From Paenibacillus periandrae (GTDB taxonomy: Bacteria > Bacillota > Bacilli > Paenibacillales > NBRC-103111), in assembly GCF_022458865.1 (NCBI RefSeq), contig NZ_JAJNMU010000014.1, forward strand, positions 186,001 to 250,000: 64,000 bases of DNA. Direction: 5' to 3'. Below the pieces are notes generated by a model. The model searched no databases and had not been told where the DNA came from. It was given only the letters and a program-made list of their open reading frames with translations. Both the position numbers and the translations under genes were made by a program. Numbering within the stretch: the first letter of the stretch is position 1; the number at the start of each line of letters is the position of its first letter. Shown piece by piece: positions 27,070 to 36,040 of this stretch.

Positions 27070-28410
27070 CTAGTGAATAATCGTAATAATCCCGATCCCC
27101 AGCACAGCTACGATCAGCAGATGCCAGCCATTATAACGAAGTCCAACCTGAAGCCCGGAAAGGCCCGTAAGGCGGCTAACCATCAAATTTAGCGGATTCA
27201 CAGGGCTTAACACCGATGAAATCGACCAAGCAAGCATCAGCAGCATAGCCAATATGGGATTTGTGGTACCCAGCTGTTCGGCGTTCATTTGTGTAACCAG
27301 CGCAGTGACAATCACCATCGGATGAATGCCGATAAAAGTGACGGCAACTATGGTTACGACCACACAAACAGCAAATAGCATAAATGATTGATTTGCAAGC
27401 GTAGTGAGAGCCCAACCAATGCCGCTGCCGAGGTCGGTGCCCTGCATCGCTCGTCCCAAAAGGCCTGCACTTGTATACAGCACAATTTCATTATTCATGA
27501 GGGGTACGGACTGATCCCTGAAATCGATCCAATGCGGGATTAACCGGCTCCAGCCCTTTGTGATCAGCCCCCACCCGAGCGGAAAAGCAATCGCAAGCAA
27601 GCTGACGATCACCAGCATCGACCAATGCGTCAACGCTTCCAATACAAATGTGGTCGTCATCAAAACAACGATAATGATTCCCAATTGCAGCAGCTTGGTG
27701 CGGTACCCTTTCACGATGTCCTCTGTGAATTCCGTGTCTTCAGATTCCATATTCAGAGGATGTCGGCTTTGTGAAATTGCAAACAGAATATTGCCTATAA
27801 GTAGAAACAGCAGCGCCAACCCGATCCCGTAAGCCATATAACCTGTGACTGGAATTTGCAAATAATAGAGCACCAATCCGACAGCCGCATAATAAGGCGA
27901 CCACAGCATCGTCGTCGAGAAGCCAACCAGATAGCTTTTGGCTAACAAGGCCGGAGGGAGCTTCAGATCCTTAAGCAGCTCGTCCACCATACGAACCGAG
28001 CCCAGATTCAGAATCGGGCCTAATATAAATAAGACGCTCGTAATTCCTGAAAACAGACTGCGCGGATGATGCCTTAGGCCCTGCAAGAACAAATGAATCG
28101 CGCTAAAATATCCACCCAGCTTCAAGGGCAAGGACAGCAGCGGTACCAAAATGACTAACGTCAACAGCGGGAGATTCATCGAGATGCCATCACTGATCCC
28201 TTGAAATCCGGTGCCTTTCCCCCATTCCAGGGTAACGCCTACAATGAGCATGACGATACCATACCAACGTGCTGTAGGGTTCGCCTTCGTGGCACTTCCC
28301 GCAAAAGCGATCAGTGTCATCACAATAATAACAGGCTCCAGCCAATGAAGGCGGGCAAAATATTGAATCAGAAACAAACCACACATTCCCAAAATCAAAT
28401 AACTTCGCAC
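27070..28410 (-). CDS. Multi-pass membrane transporter-like protein
   Basis: About 446 residues with ten or more membrane segments. Its organisation (long hydrophobic helices, the GPILNLGS and LSPVNPLNL loops) resembles secondary transporters of the ion transporter superfamily such as DctM or CitT relatives, but no specific family signature is recognised. The start is taken as GTG 28410, which lies at good distance from AAAGGAG; a TTG at 28416 is too close. It is divergent from the DUF6953 gene. Substrate unknown. Confidence 0.65.
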   Translation of the reverse strand: MRSYLILGMCGLFLIQYFARLHWLEPVIIVMTLIAFAGSATKANPTARWYGIVMLIVGVTLEWGKGTGFQGISDGISMNLPLLTLVILVPLLSLPLKLGGYFSAIHLFLQGLRHHPRSLFSGITSVLFILGPILNLGSVRMVDELLKDLKLPPALLAKSYLVGFSTTMLWSPYYAAVGLVLYYLQIPVTGYMAYGIGLALLFLLIGNILFAISQSRHPLNMESEDTEFTEDIVKGYRTKLLQLGIIIVVLMTTTFVLEALTHWSMLVIVSLLAIAFPLGWGLITKGWSRLIPHWIDFRDQSVPLMNNEIVLYTSAGLLGRAMQGTDLGSGIGWALTTLANQSFMLFAVCVVVTIVAVTFIGIHPMVIVTALVTQMNAEQLGTTNPILAMLLMLAWSISSVLSPVNPLNLMVSRLTGLSGLQVGLRYNGWHLLIVAVLGIGIITIIH

Positions 28411-28493
28411 GTACAATTTCTCCTTTGTTAAACATCTGTCAATTAGTATGATATATTAATAGTTAATCATATCACAGCTAGGGAGCGATTCGT

Positions 28494-28730
28494 TTGGAAA
28501 TTACAGCAGAAGAAGTAGCTGAATGGATGTTGAAGGAAGTACGATTTGCCGGAATTTTATATCAAGCACAAGCCGTTGCCTATATTAGTGAAAACTTTGG
28601 TGAATCCTTTATTTATGTGAATGACAATGGCAATCCGTCCATATCCAAGGAAGTCAAAAAGATTTTCAAAAAACTGCACAAGGGTCGTGTAGCCTGGGAT
28701 CGGGATGGCTTTTTTTGGGGCTGGACCTAG
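28494..28730 (+). CDS. DUF6953 family protein
   Basis: A protein of 78 residues matching DUF6953 along its length: MEITAEEVAEWMLKEV, a middle part with FGESFIYVNDNGNPSI, and KGRVAWDRDGFFWGW at the end. Function unknown; it is small and cytoplasmic. It starts with TTG behind TAGGGAGCG. Its stop codon TAG (28728-28730) abuts the first base of the dispersed repeat element at 28731, so the element may have set the end of the protein. Confidence 0.78.
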   Translation: MEITAEEVAEWMLKEVRFAGILYQAQAVAYISENFGESFIYVNDNGNPSISKEVKKIFKKLHKGRVAWDRDGFFWGWT

Positions 28731-28891
28731 AAGTCCGGTGAATAAGTCTCGCTGCGCGGCCAAATATCCTTCCGATCGCTGTTGAAATCGTGAAATTGGA
28801 TGAGATTAAGCGGATTTTTCACGATTTCAAAGGCGAACGCTTACGATTCTCCAGGATCATTTGACCGCTGCGCTCGTTCTTCACCGGACTT
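28731..28891 (+). repeat. Dispersed repeat element A, copy 1 (short form)
   Basis: 161 bases. It begins AAGTCCGGTGAATAAG and ends in TTCACCGGACTT, a terminal inverted repeat that continues inwards (CGCTGCG.GGCCAAAT against its complement). An inner hairpin GAAATCGTGAA / TTCACGATTTC lies at about 28784-28830. It lacks the 38-base module present in copies 2 and 3. It lies between the DUF6953 and TVP38 genes. Confidence 0.85.
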
Positions 28892-28948
28892 TTAGGACTT
28901 GGTTTATTTACGAATTGTATGCTTCCGTATGAATCATAAGGAGAGCTC

Positions 28949-29560
28949 ATGAAAAAATGGTATACCGGCCTTACCTATGCGGCCATGCTGCTGATCTTCT
29001 TCCTGTACAAGGATGAAATTTTATTTTGGATGCAAAATGGAGATGCTCCGCTCTACGTTGTATTTCTCATCGCAATGGGTTTTATAATCATCCCTGTCGT
29101 TCCTTATAAAGTGATCATCGGACTGCTCGGTTTTGTGTATGGACCATGGATAGGTGCTCTGATAAGCTGGGCTGCAGCGTCGGTTGCTTCGGTGCTCATC
29201 TTTTTAATGGCACGTACCTTCTTTCAAAAACAGGCCAGAGCTTTTTTATCCAAATTCAACCGACTGGAAAAGCTTCATGAACGGATAGAACGCAACCCGT
29301 TTATGACAATCCTGTTCGCTCGGCTGATGCCGTTTATTCCGCAAGCTGTCGTCAATATTTATCCTGCGGTTCTCTCTATACGCCTGCTACCCTTTGCTAC
29401 GGCTTCTGCTATCGGGAAAATTCCAGCCATGCTGTTGTTTGCTTTTATCGGGAGCAGCTTGACGTCCGATACCCGCAGCCTGCTGCTCTCGATTGGTGTG
29501 TACGTGTTATTCTTGTTGGTTACGTTCCTGATTTACCGAATATGGAAACAAAAAAAGTAA
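28949..29560 (+). CDS. TVP38/TMEM64 (DedA-like) membrane protein
   Basis: A protein of 203 residues with five to six membrane segments and the family core: a VVPYKVIIGLLGFVYGPWIG segment, a helix with ARTFFQKQARAF, then LFARLMPFIPQAVVNIYPAV and IGKIPAMLLFAFIGSSL. Members of this superfamily act at the cytoplasmic membrane, probably as lipid scramblases or proton-coupled transporters. The ATG follows AAGGAGAGCTC. The minus-strand glycosyltransferase gene ends ten bases after it, in convergent orientation. Confidence 0.88.
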   Translation: MKKWYTGLTYAAMLLIFFLYKDEILFWMQNGDAPLYVVFLIAMGFIIIPVVPYKVIIGLLGFVYGPWIGALISWAAASVASVLIFLMARTFFQKQARAFLSKFNRLEKLHERIERNPFMTILFARLMPFIPQAVVNIYPAVLSIRLLPFATASAIGKIPAMLLFAFIGSSLTSDTRSLLLSIGVYVLFLLVTFLIYRIWKQKK

Positions 29561-29570
29561 CCCTCAGCGG

Positions 29571-31058
29571 TTACTTCCCATGTCCTTCTAATTGTACCAG
29601 CCTCTTGCGAATAACATCCAGATCAGGGTACTGCTCCAGGATGCGTTTGAAAATGGAAATAGCCTCTACCTTTTTACCGGAAATGAGTGCCAGATCAGCA
29701 AGCGCCACATCGGTTCTCCACTGTGGGATCTGTGTGTCAGCGGGCGTTGATCCACGGTATTCCTGATAATGTCCTTTCACACTGCGCAGCGAGACCTCTG
29801 CAGTCTGAAGCAGACCTATCGCCTGACGCATCTGAATTTGTGCCATATAATAGATAGCATCCGGGAAATTAGGAGCGATCTGAATGGCGCGCCTGCACGC
29901 CTGATCCGCCTGCTCAAGCTCCTTGCGTGACAAGTGGATCTTCACCAGATACATAAGAATATCCAGGGTTCGCCCAAAATTCGTCAGCCCCGCTGCCTTC
30001 TCCTCCGCCAAGGACAATACCTCAACGGCCTTGTCCAGGATGCCAGCTACCATGTTCTCCCTGCCGTAGTACAGCAGCCATCCCGGGTTGTCCGGCTCAT
30101 CCTCAACCATCTGCTTAAGCAGCTTCAGATTGCGTTCAAGCTTCTTCTCCTGCTGAACAACGGTCGGCTCATATCCATCATGAAGAAGACGAATACGTAC
30201 CGATTGACGATACGTATCCCCTTCAAAAATCCCCTGTCCATCCAGCACAATCTGCTCATGAACACGTCCTTTATAGCTCAAGCCGCGTTTCGTCGGAAAC
30301 ATCCGGTGCTGGGTAAATTCGTCCGAGACCGTTCCCTGCATCTCATTGACCTGCCAGATCATCAGCACAGGGGGAAGCGTTACCTCATCGAATATTCCAG
30401 CCACCTGGCGGATAGCATGCTGATCCTCTGGAAACAGATATTCATCAGCATCCACCCACAGCACCCAATCGCTGTCCACATGCTCAAGTCCCTGATTGCG
30501 CTTGTCAGCAAAGTCCTCATGCCAATCGACATTGACAAGCTTGACCTGCGGGAATTGACGAACAATATCAACCGTTCGATCGGTCGAATAGGAATCGATT
30601 ACGACAATCTCATCGACGGCATTCGTCACAGTCAATGCTCTCAAACAACGTTCTATGGAGCGATCACTGTTGTAGGCGAGAATAGCGGCGGCGACAGTAA
30701 CCTTTTTTACGGCAAGCAGCTCCTGAATGGACGCTCTCTCCGGCCCATCCGGCACGCCGCTAACCGCTTCATATACGGCACGAACCCATCCTGACTGCGG
30801 GTCAAGCAGCCATGCCCGATCAAATACCATCCGCGCCGCCCTGCCATACCCCTGATGCATCAAAGCTTCACCGAGGTATACCCATACCTGCGCAACCAGA
30901 CGGTTACGTTGTAAAATTCCGACAGATAAAGTCTCTGCTTCCTTATACCGCTTCATTTTTAAAGCTTCGATGATGGGTTCAAATTCAAGTACGTTTGTTT
31001 GCAAGGGATCCACCTGTTTCATATAAAGCATTTTGGTGCCATTTATTTCTAGAGTCAA
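29571..31058 (-). CDS. TPR-containing family 2 glycosyltransferase
   Basis: A protein of 495 residues: N-terminal TPR-like helices (about 30-90), a GT-A domain of family 2 (about 110-330) with AAILAYNSDRSIERCLRAL, DSYSTDRTVDIV, the patch DFADKRNQGLEHV and the metal-binding WVDADEYLFP, then C-terminal TPR helices (about 330-490). It probably transfers a sugar to a protein or glycan at the cytoplasmic face. It follows the cadherin-like surface protein gene directly; the TTG at 31058 overlaps that gene's TGA (TTGA), suggesting coupled translation. ATGs at 31031 and 31022 are alternatives; none has a strong ribosome binding site. It may glycosylate the co-encoded surface protein (inference). Confidence 0.82.
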   Translation of the reverse strand: MTLEINGTKMLYMKQVDPLQTNVLEFEPIIEALKMKRYKEAETLSVGILQRNRLVAQVWVYLGEALMHQGYGRAARMVFDRAWLLDPQSGWVRAVYEAVSGVPDGPERASIQELLAVKKVTVAAAILAYNSDRSIERCLRALTVTNAVDEIVVIDSYSTDRTVDIVRQFPQVKLVNVDWHEDFADKRNQGLEHVDSDWVLWVDADEYLFPEDQHAIRQVAGIFDEVTLPPVLMIWQVNEMQGTVSDEFTQHRMFPTKRGLSYKGRVHEQIVLDGQGIFEGDTYRQSVRIRLLHDGYEPTVVQQEKKLERNLKLLKQMVEDEPDNPGWLLYYGRENMVAGILDKAVEVLSLAEEKAAGLTNFGRTLDILMYLVKIHLSRKELEQADQACRRAIQIAPNFPDAIYYMAQIQMRQAIGLLQTAEVSLRSVKGHYQEYRGSTPADTQIPQWRTDVALADLALISGKKVEAISIFKRILEQYPDLDVIRKRLVQLEGHGK

Positions 31059-33310
31059 GGAGGAGATACATTAAATTGAAAAGTAGTTGTTAAAGCTTCT
31101 CCGTAGCTGTCGTAAGCCTTGACTGTTATCGTTGCGGTTCCCATCGTACTGCCTGCCGTTAAATTATAATCCGTACCTAACGGACCCGAAACCTGGGCTA
31201 TATTTGAATCACTGGATACAACCGTGAAGGATGTAAATTCGCTAAAATAACTGGATAGATCTAATTTTTTCGTCAAGTTCGGACTTGTCTGTACGTCAGG
31301 GAGCGGATTATACACTTTAAACGGAAGTTCAAGACCTTCTGGAATGGGGGTATAACCATATTCTGTAGTTATCACACCACCATGGTAATCGTTAACCGTA
31401 ACTGCAATCGAACCTGAGCCTACACCAATTCCCGTTACATACAACGTTCCACTTGCAAAAGAGGTTGTCACCAGCCCACTTGTGCTTATACTTTGGAAAG
31501 CAGTAAGGGACATGCTATCGCCATCGATATCGTTAAAAATGTCATCCGCCACAATGGCTACGGACTGACCGTTTATAACGGAAATCGGCCTCTTGACCAT
31601 GGGTGCATTGTTTTTGACTTCTACCGAGAAGCTGGCTGTTCGATTGCCGCCAAATGGATCCGTAGCCGTCAGAGTTACGGTGTGCGTTCCTCTGGACAGA
31701 CCGCTAATATAGGCTCTGGCACCGGAACTTGATAATGCGGTCGTAACGCTTAAAGAATCGCCCAAATCAGATATGGCAGAATAGACCAGGTTATCGTTGT
31801 CAGCGTCATGAAACCCACCAATATACGCGATTGCGTTCATAGTATGCTGAATAGAATACGAAGAAGGTACAAGAGAACCTGTGAAAGTAGGCACGCTGTT
31901 AAACAGCACATCAAAGCCATAACTGACAATACCGCCACGATTATCGTTCGCTGTCACCGTCACTGTCGTTTTACCATGAGCTGCCCCCTGCGGAGTAACC
32001 GTTAATAGATTACCTGATATGGAAGCCGCAGCTATGGAAGCGGTACTGCTCGCGACTGAATACGTTAGATTATCATTATCCGGATCGGTAAAAGCATTCG
32101 TCAAATCAATCGTAAACGGATTGTACGCATTCGATTCAATGGATGGATCGATTACCCTATTGACCAGCTTATTCGACGCTGAATTATATTGCGGCGGGTG
32201 GTTTACATAAGTTGCATTCGTTACTGTTACATTAAAGGAGCCTGTCGTCATTCCACCATATGCGTCCGATGCATTTGCCGTTACGGTGGCAGATCCTGTC
32301 GCAATACCATACAATTTAAAGGTATCGTCGGTTCTTACAAGCTGTACAGGCGGGTTGGGCGACGATGATGAAACCTGCACAGTGCCAAATTGTAAAGGAT
32401 CTCCATCCGGATCGTTGAACAATGTATGTAGATCGATGGTTGGCGAATATGTATTTGTTGTTACCGTTACATCAGAACCTGTAAAAATGGGAGCACGATT
32501 GCCTACGGTTATATTGTAGCGATTGCTTGCTTTCCCTCCGCGTCCATCCCTTACAGCTATATCCATAATCGTGGAGCCGTGCTGAAGCGCAGTAACGGTA
32601 AGCTGGTTATTGGTTGCATTCACTGTGGCATATCCGGTTGGACTCAAACTAATGGAGTTGTTGACAATAATAAGCGCATCCTCATCCGAGAATAAGTCAG
32701 CGGGGCTTAATGTAGTCGGACTGTTCTTGTATACCGTAATCGATGTGTCCAGAGACTTCGGAGCCGTATTAGGGGAAGTGAGCTTTTGAGGAACAATGAA
32801 GCTCAGCGTATCTTGTAAAATATCTCGGGTCATCGAATGACTGCCTGCATAAGACACAATTTCACTAATATCTACCTGACCGTTGCCATCCTTATCCAAG
32901 CTTTCCGGTATTACGGCAACATCAAAGGTATCCGAGACGGTTCCCCCGTTAGCTGCAGTTCCCGTTACACTGACTGTGGCCGTTCCTGTCCGCGTGTTGG
33001 TCAAGATCAGCGAGCTTCCGTTAATCGTCGCCGTAAATCCAGTCAGATTGCTGGCTGATACCGAATAACTGTTAATCCCGTCAAAATATTCGTTCAAATT
33101 CAACGTGAGGGGTATACCTACTCCGGTATGAAAATTCGGAAGCGCTTTACTCACATAGGGAGCTTTATAACTAGCCGTCGAAACGGCCTCTACAAAAGCT
33201 TTTTCAAATGTGAGCATGTACAAAGCAGGATTCAAAACGAGCGATGCCGTTAATACCTTGACCAGCCTGCTGGTCTTGGAACCCTTTCTCACTTTTTTCT
33301 TGTTTATCAC
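31055..33310 (-). CDS. Secreted cadherin-like/Ig-like repeat surface protein
   Basis: About 751 residues with a basic, hydrophobic N-terminal export signal (about 6-42) followed by roughly six beta-sandwich repeats of about 90-100 residues. Each ends with acidic loops such as DPDGDPLQF, DPDNDNLTY and DADNDNLVY, the calcium-binding style of bacterial cadherin-like domains. An EF-hand-like DKDGNGQVDISE lies at about 139-150. No LPXTG or SLH anchor is seen. The start is GTG 33310 behind AAAGGAGAAATAAAT. It is probably an extracellular or surface structural protein, paired with the glycosyltransferase gene overlapping its end. Confidence 0.8.
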   Translation of the reverse strand: MINKKKVRKGSKTSRLVKVLTASLVLNPALYMLTFEKAFVEAVSTASYKAPYVSKALPNFHTGVGIPLTLNLNEYFDGINSYSVSASNLTGFTATINGSSLILTNTRTGTATVSVTGTAANGGTVSDTFDVAVIPESLDKDGNGQVDISEIVSYAGSHSMTRDILQDTLSFIVPQKLTSPNTAPKSLDTSITVYKNSPTTLSPADLFSDEDALIIVNNSISLSPTGYATVNATNNQLTVTALQHGSTIMDIAVRDGRGGKASNRYNITVGNRAPIFTGSDVTVTTNTYSPTIDLHTLFNDPDGDPLQFGTVQVSSSSPNPPVQLVRTDDTFKLYGIATGSATVTANASDAYGGMTTGSFNVTVTNATYVNHPPQYNSASNKLVNRVIDPSIESNAYNPFTIDLTNAFTDPDNDNLTYSVASSTASIAAASISGNLLTVTPQGAAHGKTTVTVTANDNRGGIVSYGFDVLFNSVPTFTGSLVPSSYSIQHTMNAIAYIGGFHDADNDNLVYSAISDLGDSLSVTTALSSSGARAYISGLSRGTHTVTLTATDPFGGNRTASFSVEVKNNAPMVKRPISVINGQSVAIVADDIFNDIDGDSMSLTAFQSISTSGLVTTSFASGTLYVTGIGVGSGSIAVTVNDYHGGVITTEYGYTPIPEGLELPFKVYNPLPDVQTSPNLTKKLDLSSYFSEFTSFTVVSSDSNIAQVSGPLGTDYNLTAGSTMGTATITVKAYDSYGEALTTTFQFNVSPP

Positions 33311-33463
33311 ATTTATTTCTCCTTTAAATGACAAAGTTCCCCGAATATACTATATTCTCTTAATTTATCATAGCTTTGGTAAAAAATATATGTTAGTTTT
33401 CATACAATTGGTACCATGAACAAATGCTGTTAATCAACGTTGCTCTACCGTACATGCTAGTAT

Positions 33464-33673
33464 TCAAGGGGTATATTCATTGATGCCGACAACTTTACAC
33501 ATATAGGTATTCTTTTCTACCTGCCTGACCACTTGCCAATAAATCTCCTTCTGACCTTCAGCCTGACCTTTTGCTTTGAAAATATCACCATCGGCCAATT
33601 TCAAGTTAGTTTTTAATTTATGAGTATCCACATCACCGATATCATAGGCTTGATAATCCATATCTTTGTCCAC
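33464..33673 (-). CDS. Small hypothetical protein
   Basis: A protein of 69 residues from GTG 33673, which follows AGGAGGAGAGAGAAAA; the frame continues upstream but without a site. It is hydrophilic and begins MDKDMDYQAYDIGDVDTHKL. No signal peptide or known motif. I do not recognise the family. Confidence 0.55.
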   Translation of the reverse strand: MDKDMDYQAYDIGDVDTHKLKTNLKLADGDIFKAKGQAEGQKEIYWQVVRQVEKNTYMCKVVGINEYTP

Positions 33674-33803
33674 TTTTCTCTCTCCTCCTGTGCAAATAAG
33701 GGTACTCCACGAAGTCATAATCCGTTATCGGATTCGCGTAGGGTAATGGAATAGGGGACGCTGCCTGACGATACATACCGTCGCTTTACGCCCCCTGACT
33801 GCT

Positions 33804-34847
33804 TTATTTTATAGGTTCATGCTCGGATTTTGATTTGCTGATCGGCTCTTCCCGATAATTCACATCCAGAATATCCAATAGGAAAACGAACACCGGAACA
33901 CCAATAATTAAACCCCATATACCAAAGAAGTGCTCTGAAAATATGAGAATAACGAACGTGTAGAACATCGGGAGCTTTGTCTTGGATGACATTAATCTCG
34001 GATTAAGGAAATAGCTCTCGAAAGCATGAATGACCATGATCATCACGATCAGATAGACGACCATCATCACACCACCAAGCTGAAGACCAATAATGCTGAG
34101 CGGTATCAAGGAAATGATCACACCGGCAACAGGAATCAGACTTAGCAGGAAAACGACAATCGATAGGGCAACCAAGTAATGAAAGCCAAGAATCCAAAGA
34201 CCAATTACAGTAAAGATCGTATTAAAAATCGCAATCAGGATTTGCGCTTCGATTACCTTACCGAAGGAAACGATGAATTTACGGCTAAAATATTCCATTT
34301 CGTTATAGAACCATGCGATTTTACTTGTCTTGAACTTCGCTGTGAAATTTTTAATTCGGTTTTTTTCGAGCAGGAAGAACAAGCTTAGCAGCACGGACAA
34401 GAGGAAGGTTTTGCCCCAATCGCCTACTTTGAATACATAACCAAGACCTTGTCGAGTGTAGGATTGAAAGTCGAGACCGATGATCGTATTCATAATATAT
34501 TCCGACAGCCAATCATTAGCAGGTGTGTTATAGCGATGAATCAAACCGTCCGATATCGCTTTATATTGTGAGATGATTTTGGGCAGGACGTTGGATATGC
34601 CTGAAACCAGCAAAACAATCAACACGATATAGATGGTGATCACCACGATTTTATCGTTGATACGAACATATCGATTTATTTTGGATGAAATAAAGCCCTG
34701 GAGACTGTTGATGATATAGGCCAATAAAAATGTGAGTAAAACGAGATTCAGCATGCCCCCCAGACTAATTAATAGCAACGAAATCAAGAAAAGAATTGAG
34801 AATCTTTTTACGGTTACATTTGCAAAAAGTTTTTTAAGAAAATCCAT
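33804..34847 (-). CDS. AI-2E family transporter (TqsA/PerM type)
   Basis: About 347 residues with seven to eight membrane segments and the family layout: an N-terminal hydrophobic pair, a long amphipathic middle region (about 60-180), then LSLIPVAGVIISLIPLSII and a C-terminal part with NPRLMSSKTKLPMFYTFV and FGIWGLIIGVPVFVFLLDIL. Relatives export autoinducer-2 or act as sodium/proton antiporters, so the substrate is open. The ATG at 34847 is chosen because GAGGAG lies upstream; an ATG at 34877 has none. The region 34880-35234 upstream shows no gene. Confidence 0.85.
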   Translation of the reverse strand: MDFLKKLFANVTVKRFSILFLISLLLISLGGMLNLVLLTFLLAYIINSLQGFISSKINRYVRINDKIVVITIYIVLIVLLVSGISNVLPKIISQYKAISDGLIHRYNTPANDWLSEYIMNTIIGLDFQSYTRQGLGYVFKVGDWGKTFLLSVLLSLFFLLEKNRIKNFTAKFKTSKIAWFYNEMEYFSRKFIVSFGKVIEAQILIAIFNTIFTVIGLWILGFHYLVALSIVVFLLSLIPVAGVIISLIPLSIIGLQLGGVMMVVYLIVMIMVIHAFESYFLNPRLMSSKTKLPMFYTFVILIFSEHFFGIWGLIIGVPVFVFLLDILDVNYREEPISKSKSEHEPIK

Positions 34848-35234
34848 TACCCCAAACACACTCCTCAAACTTTTCATGAAAATAACCGTGACTTTATTAC
34901 TATAAAAAGTCTACCATGTTTACGACACTAACTCAATGTGCTTAATAGGGTTTTCCGGTGTATTTTCACATAAAATATTCATTATGTTAAAATCTTTGGT
35001 GCTTAAATGAAGGATAGCATCACTGTCTTCAGACCTATATGGCTGCCACTGTGCACGTACGGCTAAATCGCAGAGCTTCAACATGCTCCCAAGGACCATG
35101 CTGCGATTGACGGGGAAGCAATCTCTACATGCAGCGGAACTTAAACAAGCCCTGTGTCTACCTATACGTGAAAAACCGAAATTCGTTGCTGTTTTTTTGT
35201 GTATTTATGTATTTTTTTATCGAAAAAGGAAGGA

Positions 35235-35264
35235 TTGAGCCGCAATTCTCGATTCTGCTATAAT
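35235..35264 (+). promoter_or_regulatory. Sigma-A promoter of the alpha/beta hydrolase gene
   Basis: TTGAGC (35235-35240) and TATAAT (35259-35264) with an 18-base spacer, about 35 bases upstream of the ribosome binding site of the next gene. The rest of 34880-35300 holds only AT-rich DNA in which I see no gene. Confidence 0.65.
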
Positions 35265-35300
35265 GAGAGGATTAGAAAAAATTAGGTGGAGGTTTATCGG

Positions 35301-36032
35301 ATGGGCTTGCCTGTTACACATGTGAATCTGTTTATGCTGGCTGGGGTGGCGACAGCTCCGCTCTTCATGGAAGACTTTAGGCTGGCCATGATTGCAAGCT
35401 TAACGCAAGCAGGCTATTCCGTGTCAGCCTCCAGACTGCTCTACCCTTATGGCGACTGGAGCCGCAGGCTGCTGCATCAGCTGCACGAGCTCCGCCACGA
35501 TATGTGGACCGCACGCTCCCGTCCATTACGATCTATTGGCGGAGGCAGAGCCGCTACGTCGATTAAAGCTTGCGGCGAGGAAGGCTGGCCGCTGTTGATC
35601 GGTCATAGTGGTGGCGGAGTAGCTGCTGTCCAGGCTGCCAGCATTCTTGCTGAAGAGCGGGTTTATGACGCGGGCTGGCCCATTCGTGTTGTGCAAATCG
35701 GCTCACCCAAATGTCCTGTACCTCTATGGCTTCAGGACTCCTGGATGTATGCGGAAGCTGGCCGCGACAAAGGCCGTTCTTCTGATCCTGTAACTTGGCT
35801 TGGAAGCCGGGGCATGTGGCTGCGAAACGCACACGGCTTGCCGGTTTGGCGTCAATCAGCCCCCGCTGCTCACACGACACAGCTCCGCTTGCCGTTGATT
35901 GGCGGCCATCCGGATTATTTTCGAGCGAGCAGCTCCTACCTGAACAAAGAAGGTAGGACCAATCTGGACATCACGGTTCAGGCCGTAACCGATTGGCTGT
36001 ATACGACACTAGAGCATAAACAGCAGCCATAG
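35301..36032 (+). CDS. Alpha/beta hydrolase-like protein
   Basis: A protein of 243 residues with the nucleophile elbow GHSGGG (Ser 103) of lipase-type alpha/beta hydrolases inside PLLIGHSGGGVAAVQAASIL. The acidic member and the catalytic histidine are less clear; GGHPDYF near 210 is a candidate for the histidine. No signal peptide. The ATG at 35301 lies eight bases from GGTGGAGG; a GTG at 35286 lies inside that site. Substrate unknown. It is convergent with the HisRS-like gene. Confidence 0.75.
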   Translation: MGLPVTHVNLFMLAGVATAPLFMEDFRLAMIASLTQAGYSVSASRLLYPYGDWSRRLLHQLHELRHDMWTARSRPLRSIGGGRAATSIKACGEEGWPLLIGHSGGGVAAVQAASILAEERVYDAGWPIRVVQIGSPKCPVPLWLQDSWMYAEAGRDKGRSSDPVTWLGSRGMWLRNAHGLPVWRQSAPAAHTTQLRLPLIGGHPDYFRASSSYLNKEGRTNLDITVQAVTDWLYTTLEHKQQP

Positions 36033-36040
36033 GCTGCAGC

